64,000 nucleotides of DNA from Deltaproteobacteria bacterium (GCA_025363655.1 JANYDK010000084.1:1-64000); one strand, 5' to 3'. Shown: positions 43,858-52,286, counted from the first letter of the stretch. Notes: generated from the sequence alone by a model not told the origin. A program made the numbers and translations.

Positions 43858-45528
43858 TCACTCGATGAGCACGCCCGGGTTCATGATCGAGGCCGGGTCG
43901 ACCTCGTTTTTGGCGGCGCGGAGCACTCGCGCGAAGGTGTCGGGGCGCTCGCGCTCGTACCACGGCCGGTGCAGACGTCCGACCGCGTGATGATGGGTGA
44001 TGGTGGCGCCGCATCGCATGAGCGCGTCGGAGGCGGCGCGCTTGATCGCCCACCAGTGCTCGAGCTGCATCCCCGCGCGGCTCGGCGCGATGAACGTGTA
44101 GTAGGGCGCCGGCCCGTCGGGATAGACGTGGGTGAAGCGGCAGCTGAGGCGTCCGCCGCCGCATTGCTCCTTCATCGCCTCGGTCACCGCGCGGTGCACT
44201 TCGGCGTGGAGCTTGGGAAACGCGTCCCAGGTGCAGGCGGTCTCGAAGGTGTCGACGACCGCGCCGAGGCTCACGAGCACGCTTTGTAGGTACGGCGCTT
44301 CCAGGAAGGCCGCCTTCCACGTCGAGGCGGCGCCGGCGCCTTCGGTCTTGGCGCCGTCGTCCTTCTTCACGACCCCGCGCGGGACGACGCCACCGTGGCT
44401 CGCTGCGATGGCGACGGCGCGATCGATCCACGCGTCACATGCGTGATCCGCGGACTCGAAGCCGAGGATGAGGACGTGCGATCCCTCTTGATTTTCAGGG
44501 CCTGTGACGAAGTTGAGGGCCGCCTCGCGCGCGTCGAGGAGACGGCAGTTGGTCGGATGGAGACCGGCTTGGGCGATGGCGCGTGTGGCATCGACGGCGC
44601 GCGCGTAGGAAATCGCCTCGTCGTTCGCACCTCCTTGTACGCGCCCGCCGAAGTGCACGGATGCGCTCGCGCGATAGCGAGGCCGCTGTTGCACGCGCAT
44701 CCACGCCTCGGTGATGACGCCGAAGATGCCCTCGGAGCCGAGCACCAGACGATCGGGCGCGGGGCCTGCGCCGGAAGCGGGGAGACGTCGCGACTCCCAG
44801 ATGCCAGTCGGCGTCACCATGCGCATCGATTCCACCAGATCGTCGATGTGGGTGTAGAGCGTCGCGTAGTGGCCGCCAGCGCGCGTCGCGAGCCAGCCAC
44901 CGAGCGTCGAGAACTCGAACGACTGGGGGAAGTGACGAAGCGTGAGCCCGTGCTCGGCGAGCTGCGCCTCGAGCTGCGGACCTTTGGCGCCGGCCTGGAT
45001 GCGCGCGGCGCGGGAGGTGCGATCGACCTCGAGCACGCGATCGAGCCGGGTCATGTCGAGAGAGACCGTGCCGTGGTAGCGCCCGCCGGAAGCGCCAAAA
45101 TCAGCCTCCACACCGCCGCAGACGCTGGTGCCACCGCCATAGGGGACGACGGCGATCTTGGTCGCGGCCGCCCATTGCAAGAGCAGGGCGACGTCGTCTT
45201 CGTCGCGTGGATGGGCCACCAGATCGGGCGCGGGAGAGAAGTCGCCGGAGAAGCCGCGCACGAGATCGCGGTAGCTGCGACCGTAGGTGTGACGAATGCG
45301 CTGCTCGCGATCGTTCGTGCAGAACGCTCCCAGCGCTTCGGGAACGGACACTCTCGGAGTCGGCACCTTCGCGCTCTCGAGGGTCGGTGGCGCGTGCGGC
45401 ACGAGGCCATCGAAGCCGAGGAGGGCGGCGACTTGTACGGCGATTCCTCGGCGCGCGTCGTCGTCGGGAAACTTGTCGGCCCAGCCCCATCCCCAGAAGC
45501 TCAACGCGCGTTCGCCGGTCTTCGCCAT
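43858..45528 (-). CDS. alkyl-dihydroxyacetonephosphate synthase-like FAD enzyme
   Basis: A 556-residue flavoprotein of the VAO family that matches alkylglycerone-phosphate synthase, which replaces the acyl chain of acyl-DHAP by a fatty alcohol and so begins ether-lipid synthesis. The N-terminus LSFWGWGWADKF fits the family. FAD-binding segments are VVPYGGGTSVCGGV and GSEGIFGVITEAWMRV; the active site triple His occurs in THHHAVGRLHRPWY and a Tyr in THVYPDGPAPYYTF. Myxobacteria are known to make ether lipids with such an enzyme. The ATG at 45528 is fixed by the homology start and by a TAGGTT hexamer 7 nt upstream. A glycolate-oxidase-like role is less likely. Confidence 0.87.
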   Translation of the reverse strand: MAKTGERALSFWGWGWADKFPDDDARRGIAVQVAALLGFDGLVPHAPPTLESAKVPTPRVSVPEALGAFCTNDREQRIRHTYGRSYRDLVRGFSGDFSPAPDLVAHPRDEDDVALLLQWAAATKIAVVPYGGGTSVCGGVEADFGASGGRYHGTVSLDMTRLDRVLEVDRTSRAARIQAGAKGPQLEAQLAEHGLTLRHFPQSFEFSTLGGWLATRAGGHYATLYTHIDDLVESMRMVTPTGIWESRRLPASGAGPAPDRLVLGSEGIFGVITEAWMRVQQRPRYRASASVHFGGRVQGGANDEAISYARAVDATRAIAQAGLHPTNCRLLDAREAALNFVTGPENQEGSHVLILGFESADHACDAWIDRAVAIAASHGGVVPRGVVKKDDGAKTEGAGAASTWKAAFLEAPYLQSVLVSLGAVVDTFETACTWDAFPKLHAEVHRAVTEAMKEQCGGGRLSCRFTHVYPDGPAPYYTFIAPSRAGMQLEHWWAIKRAASDALMRCGATITHHHAVGRLHRPWYERERPDTFARVLRAAKNEVDPASIMNPGVLIE

Positions 45529-45535
45529 GTCGTGC

Positions 45536-45541
45536 AACCTA
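45536..45541 (-). promoter_or_regulatory. TAGGTT, possible -10 element of alkyl-DHAP synthase gene
   Basis: On the minus strand TAGGTT is followed by 7 nt and the ATG at 45528, predicting a leaderless transcript. An AT-rich patch with GTATTCGACTCGAATAC, a perfect inverted repeat with GTATTCGA / TCGAATAC arms around one base, lies just upstream at 45550-45566 and could be an operator. Confidence 0.42.
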
Positions 45542-45549
45542 GCACTGCG

Positions 45550-45566
45550 TGTATTCGACTCGAATA
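45550..45566. promoter_or_regulatory. GTATTCGA-C-TCGAATAC inverted repeat, possible operator
   Basis: A 17-bp perfect inverted repeat between the divergent alkyl-DHAP synthase and lipoprotein genes, at about -9 to -25 relative to the synthase -10 hexamer. Its position across the -35 region suits a regulator binding site. Confidence 0.45.
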
Positions 45567-45621
45567 CGCTTTTCACGCCACATCGTTGGCGTGAGACGTC
45601 GGCGAGCGCGATCCTCGAGAG

Positions 45622-46236
45622 ATGACTTTCACCGCGCGATCGCACCACCTCGTCCTCGGCGCATTCTCCCTCGCGCTCTCTACGGGACTCTTCGCGTGCG
45701 GCGGCACGACCACGCCCAGCGACGACGGTACGGACTCGGCGCTGGATGCCTCGGATGCCGACAATCTCGATGGCGTCAGTGATGGCGGCATCGATGGAGA
45801 CGATGCGAGCGACGGCGCGAATGACGGGGCTCCGAGCGATGGCACCGTCGGCGCCGACGTCATCACCGATGGACCGAGCGATGGACCGAGCGATGCGCGC
45901 CCCGTCTGCAGCGCCGAACCGACCAAGGTGCGGTGTGACGATTGTTGTCAAAAAGAGCACAAGGAAGGCTTCGCGACGCTGACCACCGCGCTCGTCGGGT
46001 GCGCCTGCACCGACTCGATCTGCAAGACGGTCTGCGCCTCGACGGGATGCGCCACCCCGCCGAGCACGCCCGACTCGGCGTGCAAAGCCTGCTTCAACGA
46101 AGCAGCGAAGGCCGGGGGCGGCTCGGATGCGGGTGGCGTCGCCGGCAAGTGCAACGGCCCGGTCACGACCGCGTGCAAAGGAGATCCCAAGTGCGTCGCC
46201 TACGTCGCGTGCGCTGGGTCGTGTCCGGGCGGGTGA
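45622..46236 (+). CDS. lipoprotein with acidic Asp/Gly linker and Cys-rich domain
   Basis: A 204-residue lipoprotein: signal SHHLVLGAFSLALSTGLFAC, an Asp/Gly/Ser linker (about residues 28-95, ending DGPSDGPSDARP) and a Cys-rich domain of about 105 residues with 14 Cys (VRCDDCCQKEHKEG, GCACTDSICKTVCASTGC, CKACFNEAAKAG). This domain type with a closing KCVAYVACAGSC is frequent in myxobacterial lipoproteins, where it may be surface exposed. It is divergent from the alkyl-DHAP synthase gene and 36 nt upstream of the sirtuin gene. Confidence 0.78.
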   Translation: MTFTARSHHLVLGAFSLALSTGLFACGGTTTPSDDGTDSALDASDADNLDGVSDGGIDGDDASDGANDGAPSDGTVGADVITDGPSDGPSDARPVCSAEPTKVRCDDCCQKEHKEGFATLTTALVGCACTDSICKTVCASTGCATPPSTPDSACKACFNEAAKAGGGSDAGGVAGKCNGPVTTACKGDPKCVAYVACAGSCPGG

Positions 46237-46259
46237 TGCGCCCGACGTGGTCGCGGTGA

Positions 46260-46265
46260 TACCTT
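46260..46265 (+). promoter_or_regulatory. TACCTT, possible -10 element of sirtuin gene
   Basis: TACCTT ends 7 nt before the ATG at 46273 and overlaps the alternative TTG codon at 46264, which argues for the ATG as a leaderless start. Confidence 0.4.
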
Positions 46266-46272
46266 GACGTTC

Positions 46273-47106
46273 ATGTCGCTCGAGGCCGACGTCGCGCGCG
46301 CGGTGAGCGTGATTCGCGAGGCCGACGCGCTCCTCGTCACCGCCGGGGCCGGCATCGGCGTCGACTCCGGATTGCCTGATTTTCGCGGCGACGAAGGTTT
46401 CTGGAACGCGTATCCACCGTTCCGCGAGCTCGGTCTCTCCTTCGTCGATCTGGCGAACCCGACCTGGTTCGAGCGCGATCCGGCGCGCGCTTGGGGCTTC
46501 TACGGACATCGCCTCGAGCTGTATCGACGCACGAAGCCACACGACGGGTTCGCGCTCTTGCAGGCGCTCGCCGCGCGCATGTCGCGTGGTCACTTCGTCT
46601 TCACGAGCAACGTCGACGGCGCCTTCCAACGCGCGGGCTTCGATGAAGCGCGCATCGTCGAATGCCACGGCGCGCTCGACTACGTCCAGTGCCTCGGCGA
46701 CTGCGGCGTGGGCATCCTCCGCGCCGACGAGCTTTCGATCTTCGTGGAGGTCGATCCCACGACCTTTCGCGCGCAAGAGCCGCTCCCCCGATGTCCGAGA
46801 TGCCGCGCGCTCTTTCGACCGAACGTGCTCATGTTCGGCGACGGCGCCTGGGACGGGGCGCGCAGCGAAGCGCAGGAAGCACGTTTTTCCGCGTTTCTCG
46901 CGTCGGTGCTCCCCGATCCGGCAAGTCTCGTCGTGATCGAATGCGGCGCTGGCACCGCCATCCCGACGGTGCGCCGTCTCGGCGATCGTCTGGCCGCGCG
47001 CGGGGCGACGCTGGTGCGCATCAACGTGCGTGAGCCCGAGGTTCCGGTGGGCTCCCTCGGCCTCCCGCTCGGTGCGCTCGAGGCTTTGACGCGACTGCTG
47101 GGTTGA
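46273..47106 (+). CDS. SIR2-family NAD-dependent protein deacylase
   Basis: A 277-residue sirtuin that removes acyl groups from protein lysines using NAD. Motifs: TAGAGIGVDSGLPDFRG (NAD loop), TSNVDGAF with Asn113 and Asp115 (the usual Gln is Ser here), catalytic His132 in VECHGAL, and a zinc site of Cys140, Cys144, Cys174 and Cys177 (QCLGDC, RCPRC) with an atypical x3 spacing in the first pair. The segment INVREPEVP replaces the usual IN.E. It lies just upstream of kamE on the same strand (32 nt), so a lysine-related grouping is possible but may be accidental. The Gln-to-Ser change could affect activity or specificity. Confidence 0.88.
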   Translation: MSLEADVARAVSVIREADALLVTAGAGIGVDSGLPDFRGDEGFWNAYPPFRELGLSFVDLANPTWFERDPARAWGFYGHRLELYRRTKPHDGFALLQALAARMSRGHFVFTSNVDGAFQRAGFDEARIVECHGALDYVQCLGDCGVGILRADELSIFVEVDPTTFRAQEPLPRCPRCRALFRPNVLMFGDGAWDGARSEAQEARFSAFLASVLPDPASLVVIECGAGTAIPTVRRLGDRLAARGATLVRINVREPEVPVGSLGLPLGALEALTRLLG

Positions 47107-47138
47107 CACGGTTTCGGCGCGTGGAGAATGTGCGCGCG

Positions 47139-47900
47139 ATGCACCCCACCGAGCCGAAGTTGCTCCGCGCGTATGGCGACCGCGAGGGCGATGGCATGGT
47201 CCAGATGTCGTTCACCCTCCAGCTCCCCAAGGGCGCCCGCGCGCGCGAGGCAGCCAAGCGCTTCGCCGAGTCGCACGGCCTGAAAGAGCCGCTCGTCTCG
47301 ACGATGGAAGAGTGCGCCGAGGGCTATTGCTACTTCGTCGTCTACGGCCACTCGCAGCACAGCGTCGACGTCACCAACCTCGAGGTCCCCGACGTCGAGG
47401 TGCCGCGGCTCGAGATCAAAGAGGTCGATCACCGCATCCTCACGCGCCTCGGTCGCAAGCTCGTCGTCGTCGGCGCGTGCACCGGCAGTGACGCGCACAC
47501 CGTCGGCATCGACGCCATCCTCAACATGAAGGGGTACGCCGGCGAGAAGGGCCTCGAGGCGTACAAAGGCTTCGACGCCTACAACATGGGCGCGCAGGTC
47601 GAGAACGACCAGCTCATCGAGCGCGCGCTCGCCCTCTCGGCCGACGCCATCTTGGTCAGCCAGGTGATCACCCAGCGCAACTGTCACAAAGAGAACGGCC
47701 GCGCGCTCGTCGAGCTCTTGGAAAAACGCGGCCTCCGCAAGCAATTCGTCTTGCTGTTCGGCGGACCACGCGTCGATCACAAGCTCGCGCTCGATCTCGG
47801 CTTCGACGCTGGATTCGGCCCCGGAACGAGGCCCGGCGACGTGGCGAGCTACCTCGTCCACCGCCTCTGCGGCGAAGGCGAAGAGCACGCAAAGAACTGA
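47139..47900 (+). CDS. kamE: lysine 5,6-aminomutase beta subunit
   Basis: A 253-residue cobalamin-binding subunit of lysine 5,6-aminomutase. The C-terminal Rossmann domain carries the base-off/His-on motif Asp-x-His-x2-Gly (GSDAHTVG) with lower cobalt ligand His120, and Lys131 lies eleven residues later, exactly where the PLP-binding Lys144 stands relative to His133 in the clostridial enzyme. An N-terminal dimerisation domain (residues 1-95) precedes. LLFGGPRVDHKLALDLGFDA is the end of the B12 fold. An in-frame TTG at 47103 overlapping the sirtuin stop is an alternative start. The partner kamD is at 39010-40575 on the opposite strand. Confidence 0.93.
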   Translation: MHPTEPKLLRAYGDREGDGMVQMSFTLQLPKGARAREAAKRFAESHGLKEPLVSTMEECAEGYCYFVVYGHSQHSVDVTNLEVPDVEVPRLEIKEVDHRILTRLGRKLVVVGACTGSDAHTVGIDAILNMKGYAGEKGLEAYKGFDAYNMGAQVENDQLIERALALSADAILVSQVITQRNCHKENGRALVELLEKRGLRKQFVLLFGGPRVDHKLALDLGFDAGFGPGTRPGDVASYLVHRLCGEGEEHAKN

Positions 47901-47920
47901 GCGCTACGGATAGATGGTCT

Positions 47921-47946
47921 CATCCCCGGCCATCGCCGGGGCCCCT
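47921..47946. repeat. GC-rich hairpin repeat, family B copy 2
   Basis: CATCCCCGGC ... GCCGGGGCCCCT forms a perfect 7-bp stem (CCCCGGC / GCCGGGG) with a CATC loop. It fills the gap between convergent kamE and fadL-like genes and could terminate transcription from both sides. It matches the element at 9017-9042. Confidence 0.6.
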
Positions 47947-49556
47947 CAGAGCCGGACCGTCACGCCGATGGAGCCCATGTTGTAGCCGCCGGTGACCTTG
48001 CCGTTGTTGACCGGGTTGCAGGTGCGGCCCTTCTGACCGGCCGGGCTCTGCGGACACACGCCGGGATCCCACGTCTCTTGCGCGACGAGGCCATAGCCGC
48101 CGCCGACGCCGTTGTTGTCGAGACCGGAGAGGAAGATGTGCCCGTAGCCGACGGAGAGATCGACCTTCGGTGAGATGCGGTACGTGCCGCCGAGGTAGAG
48201 GCCGACCATCGCCGAGGGGAGGAAGTCGATGGCGAGGAACTTCGCGTCCTGTCCGACCGTTTGGTAGAACGCGCCCGCGCGCACCGCGAGCTGATCGGGG
48301 AGCACCGGGACCTCGCCGCCGAGGCGGACGCCGACGGTGTCTTTCCAGTTGTGCGGCGACGAGGCGTCGGCGGGAACGAAGCCTGCGCTCGACGTCAATT
48401 GGCCGAGCGCGACGGGCTGACCAGGCGGGAAGAGCAGCGTGATTTGATCGACCGTCTTGTTGTGCGCGTAGGTGACGTCGAGCTCGATGTCGAAGGCGTC
48501 GCTGCTGAGGAGGTCGCGACGCTTGCCCGACGTGACCACTTTTCCGTCTTTGCGTGCGGGGTGCAGACGGAAGCCGATGCGCGCTTCCCACGGCGCGGGG
48601 AGGCGGAATTCTCCGAGGTTCGCGGGGGTCGAGACCGACGAGTTCGCCGGCTTCTTGCCGTCGCCGTAGTAGGGGCCGGTGATGGTGACGTCGCCGCTGG
48701 TGGCGTGGATGTCGGCGCTCCACTTGAACATCGCGCCGATGTCGAACGCCTCGTGCGGAGTGATGAGCGCACCGAGGACGAAGCCGGGGACGAAGAGCTT
48801 CTTCACGCTGAGGTCGGCGCGGAGGTCGGCGTTGGGACCTTCGGCGGCGTCGCTGGGGACGCTGTTGGTGGCGTGCGAAATGTTGGAGAACTTGAGGAAC
48901 GCCATCGTCCACATGAAGCCGGCGCCGAAGCGCACACCCTTGGCGACCTCGTATCCGGCCGAGAGCGTCGGCGAGACGACGACGCCGTTCTGCTCGAGGA
49001 GCATGTAGCGCTGCGGTGCGGGCGCGAGATCGCCGTTCGGCAACGTCACTTGATCGGGCCACTTCGCCTTGCCGGCGGAGCTCGGGGTGACGAGCGCGAA
49101 GGCGATGCCGAGCTTCTCGTTGACGGCGTAATTGAAGGCCAGCTGGGGGACGATGTTGACGTCGCCGACGCCGTTGTTCTTGCAGACCTCGGGATAGGCC
49201 TGGCCGCCGTAGGTGCTGCCTTGGAAGCGCGTTCCGCCGTTGGTGGCGTCGCTCGAATAGGTGCCGGAGCGCTGGAAGCAGAGCTTCTGCCAGGTGAGGT
49301 TGGTGTTGACGAGGAAGGCCGTCGGCTGACCGGCGAGCCCCGCGGGGTTGAGCGAGGCGGCCATGGGATTGTCGGCCTTCGCCGTCCACGCGCCGGCGCG
49401 GCCCATCACCTCGGTGCCATTTTCCGGAATCTCGAAGCCGTTGGCGCTTGCGGATGAAGTAGAGAGGAGGACGAGCGCCCCCGCTGCCAAGATCGCGAAC
49501 GAACCGCGAGCGACGAGAGTCGCACGGCAATCTTCGGCATGACGGAAACGACGCAT
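47946..49556 (-). CDS. outer-membrane transport protein, OMPP1/FadL/TodX family
   Basis: A 536-residue FadL-type beta-barrel. The signal peptide (FAILAAGALVLLSTSSASA) ends before NGFEIPENGTEVMGRAGAWT, and ADNPMAASLNPAGLAG is the family hallmark. The hatch-like N-terminus and the C-terminal strand ending SIGVTVRL fit an uptake channel for hydrophobic substrates. Four Cys in the mature part (KLCFQRSG, PEVCKNNG, DPGVCPQSP, GRTCNPVN) are unusual for the family and probably pair. AAGGAG precedes the ATG at 49556. It is convergent with kamE. Confidence 0.9.
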   Translation of the reverse strand: MRRFRHAEDCRATLVARGSFAILAAGALVLLSTSSASANGFEIPENGTEVMGRAGAWTAKADNPMAASLNPAGLAGQPTAFLVNTNLTWQKLCFQRSGTYSSDATNGGTRFQGSTYGGQAYPEVCKNNGVGDVNIVPQLAFNYAVNEKLGIAFALVTPSSAGKAKWPDQVTLPNGDLAPAPQRYMLLEQNGVVVSPTLSAGYEVAKGVRFGAGFMWTMAFLKFSNISHATNSVPSDAAEGPNADLRADLSVKKLFVPGFVLGALITPHEAFDIGAMFKWSADIHATSGDVTITGPYYGDGKKPANSSVSTPANLGEFRLPAPWEARIGFRLHPARKDGKVVTSGKRRDLLSSDAFDIELDVTYAHNKTVDQITLLFPPGQPVALGQLTSSAGFVPADASSPHNWKDTVGVRLGGEVPVLPDQLAVRAGAFYQTVGQDAKFLAIDFLPSAMVGLYLGGTYRISPKVDLSVGYGHIFLSGLDNNGVGGGYGLVAQETWDPGVCPQSPAGQKGRTCNPVNNGKVTGGYNMGSIGVTVRL

Positions 49557-49781
49557 CTCGTCACTCCTTCACCCGGCGAACCCGGGCGCTCGACCACCGA
49601 CATGCGTCGGCGCCCATCCCTCTGTTGCTACGGCCGCACCGGCGCGATCGCCGCGGGCTCGACGAAGGTCATCACGCCGGTGGGTTTTTCGTCAACAAGA
49701 CTCGCCCTGGACACGGTGAGCCGACGGTGAGCACTCGCTCTGGCCCCCCCGCGCCCTCACGCGTACAGGAGCGGGACCGAA

Positions 49782-52286
49782 ATGGTGCTCGCGCTACGCG
49801 ACGTCATCCAAAGCCGGCCGGTGCGGGCCGTGCGTGCCCTCCTCTTGCGCGCCGCCGACGCACGCGCGGCCCTCGTCGCACGGGGAAAATCGGACGTTTC
49901 GGCGAAGCCCTCCCGCGCCGAGAAGGTCCGCGGACTCGACGACACGGTGACCATCGCGCGAGATGCGTTCGGCGTTCCCGGAATCTTCGGAACGACGCTC
50001 GCCGACGTCGCCTTCGGGATGGGCTGGGCCTGCGCCGAAGATCGACTCTTCCAAATCGAGCTATTTCGCCGCGCCATGCGGGGTGAGCTGGCGGCGACGT
50101 TCGGCGATCGTGAGGCCGATCCGAAGCGTTCCGGGCGCCTATTCGCGGGGCGCACGTACGTCGATCTCGATGCCTTCTCGCGCGCGCTCGGGCTCCGCGG
50201 GGCGGCCGAGGCGAGCTACGCCGTCTGCAGCACCGAGGGACGCGCCTGGCTCGATGCCTACGCGCGCGGCATCAACGCCTACCTCGCGAGTGGTCGTCGT
50301 CCTCTCGAAATGCTCCTCCTCGACCTCGAGCCCACGCCTTGGACCGGCGCCGATCCGATCCTGATCTCTCGCGGAATCGCCTTTCAGCTCAGTTTTTCCC
50401 ATCGATTCGCCCTCGCCCACGCGCTCGTGCGTGACGCGGTCGGCGGGGAAGGCGACGCCCGCGCCGAGGCACTGCGACCGATTGTCCACCCGTTCACCGC
50501 CACGCGCGGTGGGGCGCTCGGCGACGACGGGCTCGCTCCTCTCGTGGCGACGCTCGAAGTGCTCCGCGCGGTCCTCGGGACGAGCGGCGTGCACCTCGGG
50601 TCGAACGCCTTCGCGGTCGGTCCCTCGCGCGCCGAGAACGGTCGTCCGCTCGTCGCCAGCGATCCGCACATGCCCTTGATGGCGCCCTCCATCTTCTGGG
50701 AAGCGCGCGTGAAGGGCGGGGGGCTCGACGCACGCGGGGTCGCAATTCCAGGCGTTCCCGCGATCGCCATCGGTCAAAATGCGCACGGCGCCTGGGGTGT
50801 CACGGCTGGATGGGGCGACGATGCACAGTTGTATCGCGTCGATCTCGCGCGCCTCCGCGCTGAAGGTCGCCTGCAGACGCGACGAGAGTCGATCGCGGTC
50901 CGCGACGGTGACGATCGACACGTCTCCCTCCACGAATCGCCGCGCGGTCCGCTCATCACGCCCTTCGCCGAAGGTCCCCCGGCGCGAGGTGAATCCGCCG
51001 CGCACGAGCACGGCATCGCGATTCGTTGGTCGGGTCGCGAGGCCAGCCCCGATGGAGACGCCGCGCTCGCGCTCATGCGCGCGCACACCTTCGATGAGCT
51101 GCGCGAGGCTCTTCGGCTGCATACCGCGCCGACGCTCAACTTCGTCTGGGCCGACGACGGCGGCCACATCGGTTGGCAATACGCCGGTCGCATCCCCGTT
51201 CGTCGCGGCAACGAAGACGGCGCGGTCGTCGTCTCCGGGCTCGACATCGTCGACGACACGAACGGCGACGACGCACGCGGCGATCTGGTCGGCTTCGTCC
51301 CCTTCGACGCGCTGCCGTTCGTCCGCGATCCGAAGGACGGCGTCATCGTCTCCGCCAACGTCTGTCCGGTGCCGACGTCGTATCCGCACTTCCTCGGAGA
51401 GCTCTTCGAACCGCCCTTCCGCATGGCGCGCATCCGTGCGCTCCTCGACGCCTACGCCCACTTCGGAAAAATAGGCCTCACCGAGATCGCCGCGATTCAA
51501 CGTGACGCGCGCTCGGCGTGGGCGACGCAGCTCCGTGACGCGCTCTTTTCGGGCCTCGACGACGACGCGCTGGTCTTGCCGACGAGGCGTGGACGCGACG
51601 TCGTGCGGCTCGCCCGCGCTTGGGATGGACATGCCGGGCACGAGAGCGTCGGCGCGACGGCGACCTACGCGCTCTTCGACGCGGTGATGCGGCACGTCTT
51701 CCTCGAGGCGCTCGGCGAAGAAGCTTTCGAGCGCTATTTCGAGCTCCTCAACGCGTCGGCGCTGCCGATGCTCGGCATCTTCGGCGACGGCGACGATCCC
51801 GGCGCTTGGCTCGCAGGGCGCGACCGAGCCGCGCTCGTACGCGACGCCGCGGCGATGGCCGAAGGTGTGCTCCGTCGTCGGCTCGGTGACGATCCGCTGT
51901 CGTGGCGATGGGGCACGCTCCACACGATGACCTTCGACAACGCGCTCGCCTCCGCCGCCGACGGCACGCTCCTCGGCCCCGGCGTCCGCGCGATCGCCTC
52001 TCCGGGACCGTTCCCCGCGTCCGGCGACGGCACCACGGTCTCGATGGGCGAATTCGAAATCGGCGGTGATTTCCAGGTCCGTGTCGCGCCGGCGATGCGC
52101 ACCGTGATGATCGCCGGCGTCCCTTCCGGGGGTCGCATCGTGCTCCCGCCTGGCCAGAGCGGCGATCCGGCGACGCGTCACTATCGCGATCAGGCGAGTC
52201 TCTACGTCGCGGGCGAGCTCCGTGCCGCGTCGTGGGACGAGACCGACTTCCACGACAAACGCGTGCGGCTCGTACGCGAGAGCTGA
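49782..52286 (+). CDS. penicillin acylase family (Ntn) amidohydrolase
   Basis: An 834-residue N-terminal-nucleophile hydrolase that would mature by self-cleavage before Ser274 (HLGSNAFAVG). The A-chain region is residues about 50-250 (GVPGIFGTTLADVAFGMGWA, DRLFQIELFRRAMRG). The B chain carries GRPLVASDPHMPLMAPSIFW, IPGVPAIAIGQNAHGAWGVT, TLNFVWADDGGHIGWQYAGR and SWRWGTLHTMTF, all family motifs. Members cleave amides such as acyl-homoserine lactones, penicillins or lipopeptides. Most are exported, but no convincing signal peptide is seen at this start (MVLALRDVIQSRPVRAVRAL), so it may be cytoplasmic or the helix at 1-25 may anchor it. Substrate unknown. Confidence 0.88.
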   Translation: MVLALRDVIQSRPVRAVRALLLRAADARAALVARGKSDVSAKPSRAEKVRGLDDTVTIARDAFGVPGIFGTTLADVAFGMGWACAEDRLFQIELFRRAMRGELAATFGDREADPKRSGRLFAGRTYVDLDAFSRALGLRGAAEASYAVCSTEGRAWLDAYARGINAYLASGRRPLEMLLLDLEPTPWTGADPILISRGIAFQLSFSHRFALAHALVRDAVGGEGDARAEALRPIVHPFTATRGGALGDDGLAPLVATLEVLRAVLGTSGVHLGSNAFAVGPSRAENGRPLVASDPHMPLMAPSIFWEARVKGGGLDARGVAIPGVPAIAIGQNAHGAWGVTAGWGDDAQLYRVDLARLRAEGRLQTRRESIAVRDGDDRHVSLHESPRGPLITPFAEGPPARGESAAHEHGIAIRWSGREASPDGDAALALMRAHTFDELREALRLHTAPTLNFVWADDGGHIGWQYAGRIPVRRGNEDGAVVVSGLDIVDDTNGDDARGDLVGFVPFDALPFVRDPKDGVIVSANVCPVPTSYPHFLGELFEPPFRMARIRALLDAYAHFGKIGLTEIAAIQRDARSAWATQLRDALFSGLDDDALVLPTRRGRDVVRLARAWDGHAGHESVGATATYALFDAVMRHVFLEALGEEAFERYFELLNASALPMLGIFGDGDDPGAWLAGRDRAALVRDAAAMAEGVLRRRLGDDPLSWRWGTLHTMTFDNALASAADGTLLGPGVRAIASPGPFPASGDGTTVSMGEFEIGGDFQVRVAPAMRTVMIAGVPSGGRIVLPPGQSGDPATRHYRDQASLYVAGELRAASWDETDFHDKRVRLVRES

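Noticed and set aside
45529-47109. Upstream in-frame extension of the alkyl-DHAP synthase frame to 1083 codons
   Set aside because: The extension lies antisense to the sirtuin and lipoprotein genes and has no motif; homology to the synthase starts at the ATG at 45528.
49557-49781. Possible small gene between the FadL-type and acylase genes
   Set aside because: The short frames there are Arg/Ser/Pro-rich, have no ribosome site and match nothing; I see only spacer sequence.
50139-52253. 704-codon minus-strand frame opposite the acylase gene
   Set aside because: Arg/Glu/Asp-rich shadow composition without domains; the acylase motifs on the plus strand explain the region.
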